DNA from: Pseudomonadota bacterium
Lineage (GTDB): Bacteria; Pseudomonadota; Gammaproteobacteria; Burkholderiales; Rhodocyclaceae
NCBI GenBank assembly: GCA_018261905.1
Contig: JAGTRU010000001.1
Span: forward strand, 372,001-436,000
Reading direction: 5' to 3'
DNA: 64,000 bases
In this document: one piece after another, positions 28,392-36,863 of the stretch
Layout of the letters: each line of letters opens with the position of its first letter
How positions within the stretch are numbered: position 1 is the first letter of the stretch
The notes under the pieces: model-generated
What the model was told of the DNA's origin: nothing
Seen by the model: only the letters and a program-made list of their open reading frames with translations
The model's database searches: none
Program-made: the position numbers and the translations under genes

Positions 28392-29749
28392 GCGACTTTC
28401 CCTTCGCGCAAGCCCCAGGCTTCAAAACGCAGTTCCGGAAAATCGCCAACCACCCGGAGCGCCATGGCAGCGCCAGTCGTCGTCTCTTTCCAATAGGGGT
28501 CGATAGACTCCACCTCAAAATAAACACTCTGCGCATAAAACGGCAGATTCCTGGGCACTGCCGCCAACGGTAACAGGCGGGCTCCGGGAAGTTGCAAGTC
28601 CACCAACTTATTGATTTGTTCGACCGGGCCAAACTTGACCTGGGTTGGCAGCATACGACGCAGCTTTTCGCCGGGCATCGCGGCAGAAAAAGCAAATACC
28701 ATCTTCTGTAGCTTCCATTGCGGATCATTGATGCACAGATACACCTGATCGCCACGATCCTCGAAACGTAACGAAATAACCGACGACTCGATGATCAGCG
28801 CCAGCGCCCGACGTAAGGCCTGCGACAACACGCTAAAACATGATTGCAAGTTGTCGTGTTGGTAGCGCCATCTTTGCGCCGCGAGCATCGCCTCGACGTT
28901 TGGCAAAACAGAAAGCCGGCCGAGCAGTCCTGTCAGCTCCAGATAGAGGTCGGCCGGATGCAGTGGATCATAGGCATCAAGATGATCCAGGCGCATCCTG
29001 TATTCGGAGATCGCTTGTGCAGCAAGCATCTCGATCAGATCGGCAACCCCGCCACCGCTCGCCAAAAGGCGCAGACTGGCGGTAGAACTGAGGCGCTGCT
29101 GGAGCAGGCCCTGAAACTCTTTGCAGATGGCGAGCAGGCGTTGCTGGGCTCGAACATCAAGCATGGGTGGAATAAATTCGTCATCAAGAACGATCCCACG
29201 ATTTCCCTGACGTCCGGCAATCACGGCAATCGGCAAGCCTGTCTCATTGGCCCCCAAATGGTCAGCCAGGCAAAGGCGCGTCCGTAATTGTCCAACTTGC
29301 ATGGCGACCCGCTGTGGCGAGCCTTCCGGATCCAGACCCAGATTGCAATCCTGAATTTCAGCCTCAACCACCTTGTAGCGTGCAATCGACTCGGACTCAC
29401 CGAAGCCGGTCACTCCATGGGCCACATTGACCCTGACGCTCGCCAGACAGATCTTTGCGCCAATCGGCGCATTGGCAAGATCCAATTGAATAGGTAAGGC
29501 ATCACAACCGGGAACGGAAAAAGGTGTGCCATCGGCGAATAGGCCTCGAGCACGCAGAATGGCGAAATAGCCCTGATGCAACAGGTCCTGATCAATCTCC
29601 AGTTCGCTGAATCCCCAGCCCAGATTGGTAATCTGCGACAAGCGACTATTGACCTGGTGTTCGATGTAACGCTCCTGCTGCTGAAAATGCTGGGCTTCGA
29701 CCAGCAGGCCATCGGTCCAGACCACTCGGTTGATATTGTTTACAGACAT
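28388..29749 (-). CDS. tssK: T6SS baseplate protein TssK
   Basis: A 453-residue cytoplasmic trimer subunit that connects the baseplate to the TssJLM complex. The opening VVWTDGLLVEAQHFQQQERYIE and the later segment VYLCINDP match the ImpJ/VasE family, and the length is normal. The gene starts 12 bases after tssJ and its stop overlaps the tssL start by 4 bases, consistent with coordinated translation of the membrane complex. Confidence 0.94.
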   Translation of the reverse strand: MSVNNINRVVWTDGLLVEAQHFQQQERYIEHQVNSRLSQITNLGWGFSELEIDQDLLHQGYFAILRARGLFADGTPFSVPGCDALPIQLDLANAPIGAKICLASVRVNVAHGVTGFGESESIARYKVVEAEIQDCNLGLDPEGSPQRVAMQVGQLRTRLCLADHLGANETGLPIAVIAGRQGNRGIVLDDEFIPPMLDVRAQQRLLAICKEFQGLLQQRLSSTASLRLLASGGGVADLIEMLAAQAISEYRMRLDHLDAYDPLHPADLYLELTGLLGRLSVLPNVEAMLAAQRWRYQHDNLQSCFSVLSQALRRALALIIESSVISLRFEDRGDQVYLCINDPQWKLQKMVFAFSAAMPGEKLRRMLPTQVKFGPVEQINKLVDLQLPGARLLPLAAVPRNLPFYAQSVYFEVESIDPYWKETTTGAAMALRVVGDFPELRFEAWGLREGKVA

Positions 29750-29761
29750 GTGTTTCGGATC

Positions 29762-30289
29762 CTATTTACAGACAGGTTGGATGCCCGGGCTTACTTTGCT
29801 GACTTCAGCAATCACGTTTTTGTCAATTCTCGCCCAGTGGCAAGTATCTATTTCTGCGGGGGATTTCAGCTTGAGAATATTATTTCCGACAGATCCGGCC
29901 TGAATAAAATCGGCGGTCACAGTGATCCAGGCATTTTCTTGGTAGGGAACTCGCGTCGAAAAGTTGGCTACGCGATTAGCGACCAGAATAGCCTCTTCAA
30001 CCTTCACCAATTTGGAACTCGATTCGGCACATTTGGCACTTAAATCAAGGGGTGGCAACCAGTCTTCGGCCAAATGCGTGTACACACAGATGCGAACAGG
30101 TCTAGAGATCGTCTCCCCCTCTTTCATATTTACTTCCGGGCCGGCAAAAAGTGTCAGCGATGCCGCTCGATTCGTCGGCAATATTCGCTGCGGCATGCCG
30201 CTAACCAAGACGCGCGCAGCATCTCCCAGCGTGCATCCGCTCAACAGGACAACGGTAGCCAGCACGAGCAGGGGATTCTTGCTATGCAT
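29762..30289 (-). CDS. tssJ: T6SS outer-membrane lipoprotein TssJ
   Basis: A 175-residue protein with a lipoprotein signal peptide ending VVLLSGC and a C-terminal transthyretin-like domain typical of TssJ/SciN, the outer-membrane part of the complex. ATG 30289 lies one base after the stop codon of the preceding PAAR-like gene, so reinitiation is likely; an in-frame TTG at 30301 is less convincing. Confidence 0.88.
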   Translation of the reverse strand: MHSKNPLLVLATVVLLSGCTLGDAARVLVSGMPQRILPTNRAASLTLFAGPEVNMKEGETISRPVRICVYTHLAEDWLPPLDLSAKCAESSSKLVKVEEAILVANRVANFSTRVPYQENAWITVTADFIQAGSVGNNILKLKSPAEIDTCHWARIDKNVIAEVSKVSPGIQPVCK

Positions 30290-30290
30290 C

Positions 30291-30674
30291 TCAGATGACA
30301 AGAATTTTTAGTTGGCTGGGAATTAAACGAACGCCCAGAGTATTCGCCGTGTTCGGCATGTTGATACTAGTCATCCGTGTGATCGGCGCACCACCGACAA
30401 AGAAATTGGGTTTGCAGGTGATGTGAAAGGATAATCCCTTGACCGTCCCCGAAATAATTCCCCCACAACAACCGGGCTCATCGCAGAACGTGACAGGAAT
30501 GATCGTGGCCAAGTTATGTACTGGGCCACCGACATAGAGAATATTTGGAACATTGGGAATGGCCATTGAGCCAAACGCAAGGTTCGGATAAGGAATTGGA
30601 ATGCAAAGCGGCGGTGTCTTGCAGACATCGGCCGGCGAAATATCGACACCACCCGCTGAACTGTTAGCAAACAT
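30291..30674 (-). CDS. PAAR-like spike-tip protein (DUF4150)
   Basis: A 127-residue protein starting MFANSSAGGVDISPADVCKT with the DUF4150 pattern PPLCIPIPYPN and NILYVGGP. Cys and His residues (TFCDEPGCCGG; SFHITC) could hold a metal. DUF4150 proteins are PAAR-like tips that cap VgrG and are usually encoded with DUF2169 and DUF3540 proteins, exactly as here. There is no C-terminal toxin extension, so any effector must bind non-covalently. Coupled to tssJ by a one-base gap. Confidence 0.88.
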   Translation of the reverse strand: MFANSSAGGVDISPADVCKTPPLCIPIPYPNLAFGSMAIPNVPNILYVGGPVHNLATIIPVTFCDEPGCCGGIISGTVKGLSFHITCKPNFFVGGAPITRMTSINMPNTANTLGVRLIPSQLKILVI

Positions 30675-30716
30675 GAATTTTTTCGTCCGGTAAGATAATT
30701 CGAAGACTGGATCCGT

Positions 30717-31277
30717 TCATCCGAAATGCAGTTGAGCACCATCAACCTTAAGCAAGGCACTGGCCTGTATGGCACCTAGCTGTGTATGCACGCTATAGCT
30801 CTGGCGCGCCTCGACAGCGACGGCGCTGGCATTGAGCAGACTCGATCCGCTGACGTTAATCACCTGGGTCGATGTGTTCTGGACCGATAACTCGCAATCG
30901 ACCCGCAGATTCATGGCGACAAAGCCCAAGGTATTCTCAGCCTCAAAATGCAACTCGTTGGCCTTGATATGGAGCCGATTTCGCCCTAGATCGATCGTCA
31001 CTTGACCAGCCTCGCAGTCACGCTCGAGTACCGCCAGGACGTAATAGTGTCCAGCGCTGCCGACGACTAAAACCAGATCGCCATCCTGCGGCTCGACCAG
31101 ACAACTGACCGCAATCTTGAGTTTGCATCCAGGGGCATCCACCAGTGCCAAGCCGTCTTCATTCCGGATAACTCGAGCCAGGCCTTGACCCACACTCGGC
31201 GCGATACCGGGAAACTCCATGCGTTCTTTGCGGGGCGCCAATTCACACCCGCCTGAAATGATATTTTCAATTTTCAT
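30717..31277 (-). CDS. DUF3540-family T6SS spike accessory protein
   Basis: A 186-residue protein. The N-terminal half is a beta-rich OB-like region (GLARVIRNEDGLALVDAPGC; DGDLVLVVGSAGHYYVLAVL) and the C-terminal half is a repetitive beta-helix-like stretch. This matches DUF3540, whose members accompany DUF2169 and DUF4150 proteins in T6SS clusters and are thought to help assemble the spike or its cargo. ATG 31277 overlaps the pentapeptide gene by 4 bases. Confidence 0.8.
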   Translation of the reverse strand: MKIENIISGGCELAPRKERMEFPGIAPSVGQGLARVIRNEDGLALVDAPGCKLKIAVSCLVEPQDGDLVLVVGSAGHYYVLAVLERDCEAGQVTIDLGRNRLHIKANELHFEAENTLGFVAMNLRVDCELSVQNTSTQVINVSGSSLLNASAVAVEARQSYSVHTQLGAIQASALLKVDGAQLHFG

Positions 31278-32359
31278 GCGTGCTTTCTCGTTCGGCCGGG
31301 GCGGTGTAATGACCACCAATCCCCATCTTCGAGTTCTGAGGGAATAGCAAAAGGAGCGTGGCAAACATCGGCATCCCGCCAATCATTGGGGTCCTGGCCG
31401 AGCAAGTTGGCATCCTCAAACCGGGATCCTGACAGGCAGCACCCATCCAACCTCACGCCTCTTGCATCAAGGTCAGGGGCCACTAGACCGCGCAGGTCGC
31501 ACTCGACCAAGGAGGCCGCGCGAAAAGACAGATGGGGTGCCTGCGCATTCCGAAAGCTGCAATGATTTAGCTGCGCGCCATCAAAAGCCGCCGCATAGAG
31601 ATGAAGGCCATCGAACACAGAATCGCTAAGGATGCTCTTGTCGAATAGTGCAATCTGTAGCTGGCTACCGGAAATGCCCCAGTCGGCTATCTGACAACTC
31701 GACCACGCACTCTGAGCTAAGGCACAGGATTCATAGTGCATACGGCGCCCGCTTGAGCCAATCCAGCGATTGTTGACACCCTGGCAATTCAAGAAGGCGA
31801 CCTCCTCAAAAGCACTATTGGCTACGATCACCCTTTCCATTGTGACGTTACGCCAGAACATGCGGAGTATCTTGCACTCAGCCAACGATCCATCGTGCAC
31901 TGCCGAAGCAGCGATGTTCCAATCCTCAATCGCTGTTCGCGCGATTGTCAGACACTGGATGTCGCAGGACTCAATCTGCCAATGAATCCAGGATGATGCG
32001 TTGATTAACATGCGGATGAATTTGCTGCTACGCCAGCTACATTGAGTCCATTGCCCCCCCTCGATAAGACACTCAGAGAAATCACTATCCACGATCAACG
32101 TCCCGTTCGCACCACAAGTATCGAAACGAACACCTTTGAACTTGCAGCCGATGAATTCACTCTGATCGAAACGGCAACGCGAGAAAAAACAACTATCGAG
32201 TGTTAGACCTTGCCAAAGGGTGTTGGAAAAATTGCAGTCGACGAAATGCGTACCTGGAGGAGCTTCGTCGAAGTGACTCCCAGAAAAATCGCGTTCCTTG
32301 ACCGGCATACCGCTAACCATGGAAACATCAGGCACGTTGTTCGCTTCGTTAGCAAACAT
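31274..32359 (-). CDS. Pentapeptide-repeat protein of the T6SS spike module
   Basis: A 361-residue protein made almost wholly of pentapeptide-type repeats (FVDCNFSNTLW, FFSRCRFDQSEFIGCKFKG, then about 40 further units), which form a right-handed quadrilateral beta-helix. It is unusually rich in Cys, Ser and Trp. It starts at ATG 32359, preceded by AGGAC, and its first residues MFAN resemble the start of the DUF4150 protein. It overlaps the DUF2169 gene end by 11 bases. Its role (effector, adaptor or structural) is unknown. Confidence 0.85.
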   Translation of the reverse strand: MFANEANNVPDVSMVSGMPVKERDFSGSHFDEAPPGTHFVDCNFSNTLWQGLTLDSCFFSRCRFDQSEFIGCKFKGVRFDTCGANGTLIVDSDFSECLIEGGQWTQCSWRSSKFIRMLINASSWIHWQIESCDIQCLTIARTAIEDWNIAASAVHDGSLAECKILRMFWRNVTMERVIVANSAFEEVAFLNCQGVNNRWIGSSGRRMHYESCALAQSAWSSCQIADWGISGSQLQIALFDKSILSDSVFDGLHLYAAAFDGAQLNHCSFRNAQAPHLSFRAASLVECDLRGLVAPDLDARGVRLDGCCLSGSRFEDANLLGQDPNDWRDADVCHAPFAIPSELEDGDWWSLHRPGRTRKHA

Positions 32360-34637
32360 GAGTTGTCCTTCGTGGCACCTCAACGACGGCCTCTAGCCTG
32401 TTATCGCACCACAATTTCCGCCAGTCGTCATAACGTTCGACAAAACCCAAATTGGCGCCAATCAAATTGCATTGCGTCATGGTTGAAGAACGAAGATCAG
32501 CACCATACAAATTGGCCCCCTTTAAGGAGCACGCAACCCATCTGGAATTAGCCAATTGGGCATGCATCAGGTTTGCCATGCCAAGATCGCTGCTCACCCA
32601 ACTACTTCCGTCTGCTTGCACCCCGAACAGGATCACCTCTTTCCAGGAACAACACTCACTCAAACTATTGGCGAGCGAGGCTTCGACGAGAGAAACTTTT
32701 ACGAACTCACACTCGATCCACCTGGAAGCTGAGATGTCGCAGCCATCAGCGAAAACACAGGTGGTAAAAATGTTGTTCTCGACGATGGCTGCAGACATAT
32801 TGGTTTCAACCCAGCTACACTTCTCCCAAAGACAGTCCATCGCATTGAGTCCCCTCATGTCGCAGACAAGAAAGGCATGATTAGTGAACTGGCAAGCGCG
32901 CACGCAAATCCCAGGAAGAGACGAATCTTTAAACATCACCCCATCGCACTTCACGTTGAGAAGCTGAAACTGGCTCCCCATTCCTTCGATAACGAAACAG
33001 TTTTGCCACCCCCCACCCTTTAGGCGAACTAGGGAAAAGTCACATTTCTCGAAATGAACGGAAGACAACAGTCCTTCTTCCCAGACACTGCCTGTCAGCA
33101 AACAGGAGTCGAAGCGGCAGGAAGACAATACGGCGCGATCAAAAACTGCGTTATCAATCTGACAATTGATAAAAATGAGATTCCTCAGGTCGGCATCTTG
33201 CCAGTTGCAGCGAGAGAGATCGCACCCCAGGAACTGCACGCCTTGCCAGGACTGCCCCGAGAAATCAGATTGCGACAAATCGGCATTGCGAATCACCAGA
33301 TCATCCCGCCGTTTGTCGCGCGGCCAGCCTGACAATTCCTTACGCCATTCGGTCTTGTCCATGTCGGACGGTGGCAAGCCATGCCCCCGCATTAGGCTGA
33401 GTGCACACTCGTCATTCGCTTTCATATCCTGCGCCTTCGCCTGGCTTGCCGCATCTTCGGCCGACCGAACAACAGCCGCGTAATGCGCCATGCGCTTGAC
33501 TACCTCGTGATACGGCCGCGGCTTCTGCATTGTGCGAGGATGATCCTCCGGCATCAGGAGATATTCCCAAGCCCAACCGCTGCTGGCCGGTGGCAATAAT
33601 TCATCGTCACGCATACCTTCGGTACCGTTACGCTCTAAATCCAGGCGCCGGGCTGCAACTTCGACAAGATGCTCATATTGGTGCGGTGATTTAATTTCTG
33701 ACAGCGCACCAACCAGGCAATCCAACTCATCTGACAACATGTCGGATACCGGCAATACACCATTGAACAAAATCACACCAACATCACGATCAGGAAAAAA
33801 CCACAGCGTTTGGCGTTTTAGCTGAACCTCCTCAAATACCGATTCTCCCTTGCGCCGCACAACAAGTTGTCCAGTCAAGGGAGGCGTTACCCCACGATAA
33901 CCTTGCCCTTCCTTACCCATACCGGTCAATGAGAACGGCACCGAGACTGGCCAATTGTCAGTCGCCAACCATTGATCAGGTGGGGCTAATTGAAAAAAGC
34001 GCCGGTCCATCTTTTCCGGCCAGCCGGGATGTTCACGATTCTCACTCGCTGGCGCCAGGTCTCGCTTCTTGTGTGAGACGAACTGGGCTCGTTGACGCCA
34101 ACGTGTATCAAGAGGGCCGGTCGCGGCCATAGACTGCACTTCCTCGCGGTGATCACCGGGCAGCGTTAGTGACGGAGCAGAATCGCCGCGAGGAAACGCT
34201 ACGCCGTAACCACGCCCCACGGGGTTGTCCGGACAATCCGGGCCGCCGTAGGCGTTCGCATAATCCAACTCAAGTCGGACCAGACCTTCGGCATTACGCA
34301 TCTGCCCGAACCGTTCATGACAATCGATTTTTTTATGACTATCGCCGACTACAACCTCGGCCGTCCACTGCACAGCCCCCCCGGCAGCATCTGCTTGTCT
34401 TGCCACGGCAAAACCAGCGAGCAACCATTCGGCATATGGCTTGGCCATTGCCTCGTCGAGTAGCTTGAACGACATGGGTGCCGTCTCCAGCGCAGTCCAC
34501 ACTTCAGCCTCATGCAGCAGAATCCGGGCATCGCTAAGACGAAAACCAAAACCGGCAGTAATCCCTAGCAGGGATTGCCGTCCGAATTTGACCGGCGCCA
34601 TAAGAACAATGAGATGTTGAGGCTTAATGACTTTCAT
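32349..34637 (-). CDS. DUF2169 domain protein with C-terminal pentapeptide repeats
   Basis: A 762-residue fusion. Residues 1 to about 330 form the DUF2169 domain (MKVIKPQHLIVLMAPVKFG; LDYANAYGGPDCPDNPVGRGY), a putative T6SS effector adaptor found near VgrG. The section from about 330 to 430 is a linker, and 450-750 are pentapeptide repeats (NADLSQSDFSGQSW, DLSRCNWQDADLRNL and similar), ending SLKGANLYGADLRSS. It lies 28 bases after vgrG and overlaps the next pentapeptide gene. Its position suggests that it loads something on the VgrG/PAAR tip. Confidence 0.88.
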   Translation of the reverse strand: MKVIKPQHLIVLMAPVKFGRQSLLGITAGFGFRLSDARILLHEAEVWTALETAPMSFKLLDEAMAKPYAEWLLAGFAVARQADAAGGAVQWTAEVVVGDSHKKIDCHERFGQMRNAEGLVRLELDYANAYGGPDCPDNPVGRGYGVAFPRGDSAPSLTLPGDHREEVQSMAATGPLDTRWRQRAQFVSHKKRDLAPASENREHPGWPEKMDRRFFQLAPPDQWLATDNWPVSVPFSLTGMGKEGQGYRGVTPPLTGQLVVRRKGESVFEEVQLKRQTLWFFPDRDVGVILFNGVLPVSDMLSDELDCLVGALSEIKSPHQYEHLVEVAARRLDLERNGTEGMRDDELLPPASSGWAWEYLLMPEDHPRTMQKPRPYHEVVKRMAHYAAVVRSAEDAASQAKAQDMKANDECALSLMRGHGLPPSDMDKTEWRKELSGWPRDKRRDDLVIRNADLSQSDFSGQSWQGVQFLGCDLSRCNWQDADLRNLIFINCQIDNAVFDRAVLSSCRFDSCLLTGSVWEEGLLSSVHFEKCDFSLVRLKGGGWQNCFVIEGMGSQFQLLNVKCDGVMFKDSSLPGICVRACQFTNHAFLVCDMRGLNAMDCLWEKCSWVETNMSAAIVENNIFTTCVFADGCDISASRWIECEFVKVSLVEASLANSLSECCSWKEVILFGVQADGSSWVSSDLGMANLMHAQLANSRWVACSLKGANLYGADLRSSTMTQCNLIGANLGFVERYDDWRKLWCDNRLEAVVEVPRRTTHVC

Positions 34638-34664
34638 ATTTTTCAGTCGGTCGTCTGGATCATG

Positions 34665-36863
34665 CTACATGTAGATGCTTATGCCGCGGATCGCTAGCCT
34701 GAGTGCCCCGATATCAAGATCGACACCGGTGATCTTGGCCCAGACACCGGTCACCCGAGCCTCCAGATTGGTGGCCTTGATTGCAACGGAGGTTGCCTCA
34801 ATGGTTACCCCTTTGACTTCAAGATGCATGCCGTAAGCGATGATCGCCGCCCCGATCACTTCGAGGTGCATACCGGTCGCATCAATCGTCGTACCACTGA
34901 TCCGCCCCCACAAGCCAGTAAGGTCTATACAGGCACCGGTAATTCTCAACCACACCAAAGTCATATCGAGGCGTACGCCAGTCATTTGGGCGGAAATTCC
35001 CGTCACACCAATGGATTCTCCTGTTAGTACCAAATTGAGACCGATCATGTTGACACGGCTGCCAATGGCGGCAATGTCAGAACCGATGAAAGAGGTTGCG
35101 CTACCGATCATCGCGATGTTCTGGCCGACAAATTCGGCATTCAAGCCATAGGCGGCGATATTGGCCCCGACAAACGAGGCACAGACTCCGGTAAAGGTCA
35201 GTTGAGCCCCGGTAAACAGGGCCCGTACCCCAGTAATATCGATCAATGCCGCCTGCTGGATGATCGTCGTAGTCGTTGTCTGGGTTAGCGTGCGCGCAAT
35301 CTGAACATAACTATCCTGGTCAATGGCGGTCGAGGAATTGCGCTCGACGGTCTGCTGATAGTCGCGTTCGGCATGGATCATCACGCGCTCTGCACCGCGT
35401 AGATCATCAAAAGTTATCTGGCTAGAGTTCTGTGGATCGCCATAGCTGAGAGAGCGGGAAACTAGTCCGGAATAGCGAATATCCTTGGGCAAATCGTAGG
35501 GAGGCGGCAACTCGCCGTTATATACAATCCCAGCCATCAACGGGCGATCAAGGTCACCATCAACATACGTGACCATGACTTCCTGTCCGACACGAGGTAT
35601 CGCGACGGTACCCCAGCCCTTACCAGCCCAGGTTTGCGAAACGCGCATCCAGCACGAGGAATTCTCCTCTGTCGTCGTATAGCGGTCCCAATGAAAGTGG
35701 ACGCGGATACGACCAAGGGCATCCGTATGTACTTCGACCCCCTGCGGGCCAACCACGGTGGCGCTCTGGATCCCAGGCACGGTCGGTTTTTTGTAGCGAC
35801 GGAGCGGATGGAACTCAATATCGTCAGGCAACACCGTAAATTTGCAAACGGTGCTGTCTCCATGCATCGTACTATCCAAGTCGTTTACGAATTCGTATTC
35901 TGTGCCGAGAAGGAAATAGCGACGGTTTCGGCTACTATCGGGATGCAAACTTAACGAGAAAGCCTGCCCCAAAACCAGGCCCTTGGCGTTGGATTTCCCG
36001 TTCATGATCCGTGCTTCCGCCTGCCAGGCAAGAAGACGCATTTTTGCCAGGAACTCGCCCCGTTGCGACTCGTAATACCCCTCAGCATAGTCATAGTATT
36101 CAAGCTGAACACCCTGCAGCGTTTGTTGGACCTCTTCCGCATTGGTTTGCAGAACATCGCTGGGTACGTGATAGTTAAAATCGCGAAGCACGATGGCGTT
36201 GGGACGAACCTTGCGGGTTCTTTGCAGGCGCTGGATGCTTTCGCGATCAACCAATGGTCTCCCCTCTTCACCGTCCGGGTTGAAGTCTAGTTGCGGGTAG
36301 ATTCCGCTCTGGTCGACAAATACCTGAGTATCGCTGAGCACAATCGTATGCCCGTCCTGATCATGGCGGATGAAGTAATAAATCCCTTCGTCCTCTAGCA
36401 GTCTGCTGGCAAAGGCAAGATCGCTTTCACGGAACTGCACGCAGTACTCTCGCTTGTCGTAGTTTCTTGCCAAATTGAACTCAAACCTGGCAAAGCCATA
36501 ACCCCGGAAAACTGCCTCAACAATTTCCGGCGCCGACAAGTCTTGGTAAATCCGACAATTTTGATTCTGCTTGAGGAAGGACAACCAACTGCCAAGCTTT
36601 AACGAATAGGTGTATTGATCACCTTTTTGCCCGGTATCGACACCTTCAAATACGTAAGCATTGAAGGTCCGTGTCGCGGAACCGTCCTGCTGCGAAATAT
36701 CGATAGATATTTGGTCGCCAAGCAGGCCATCAAGGTCAAGATCCGGGCGCGAGCAGACCAATTCAAGTTCGTAGCTCGGCGTCCACGACATTTCTTCCTT
36801 AACGGAAAAACTCAACGCTAAAGAATCTTTCAGCTTTTCACTTCTTAGTTCAATCAAGCGCAT
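34665..36863 (-). CDS. vgrG: T6SS spike protein VgrG (TssI) with heptad-repeat C-terminus
   Basis: A 732-residue spike protein. The gp27-like part covers about residues 1-350, and the gp5-like OB domain contains GRIRVHFHWDRYTTTEENSS with WMRVSQTWAGKGWG and PRVGQEVMVTYVDGDLDRPL. Residues 544-732 are about 27 tandem seven-residue units of the form TGxxxxx, with no gaps in register. No enzymatic toxin domain is attached. The start overlaps the end of tssH by 10 bases. Confidence 0.95.
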   Translation of the reverse strand: MRLIELRSEKLKDSLALSFSVKEEMSWTPSYELELVCSRPDLDLDGLLGDQISIDISQQDGSATRTFNAYVFEGVDTGQKGDQYTYSLKLGSWLSFLKQNQNCRIYQDLSAPEIVEAVFRGYGFARFEFNLARNYDKREYCVQFRESDLAFASRLLEDEGIYYFIRHDQDGHTIVLSDTQVFVDQSGIYPQLDFNPDGEEGRPLVDRESIQRLQRTRKVRPNAIVLRDFNYHVPSDVLQTNAEEVQQTLQGVQLEYYDYAEGYYESQRGEFLAKMRLLAWQAEARIMNGKSNAKGLVLGQAFSLSLHPDSSRNRRYFLLGTEYEFVNDLDSTMHGDSTVCKFTVLPDDIEFHPLRRYKKPTVPGIQSATVVGPQGVEVHTDALGRIRVHFHWDRYTTTEENSSCWMRVSQTWAGKGWGTVAIPRVGQEVMVTYVDGDLDRPLMAGIVYNGELPPPYDLPKDIRYSGLVSRSLSYGDPQNSSQITFDDLRGAERVMIHAERDYQQTVERNSSTAIDQDSYVQIARTLTQTTTTTIIQQAALIDITGVRALFTGAQLTFTGVCASFVGANIAAYGLNAEFVGQNIAMIGSATSFIGSDIAAIGSRVNMIGLNLVLTGESIGVTGISAQMTGVRLDMTLVWLRITGACIDLTGLWGRISGTTIDATGMHLEVIGAAIIAYGMHLEVKGVTIEATSVAIKATNLEARVTGVWAKITGVDLDIGALRLAIRGISIYM
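34668..35234 (-). repeat. Heptapeptide-repeat region of VgrG
   Basis: This stretch encodes about 27 consecutive 7-residue units, mostly [T/I/V/Y]-G followed by five residues, for example TGVRALF, TGAQLTF, VGANIAA, IGSRVNM, TGESIGV, TGLWGRI and YGMHLEV. The units are diverged at the DNA level, so this is an old protein repeat, not a recent microsatellite. It is expected to form a triple-stranded beta-helix needle. Confidence 0.85.
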
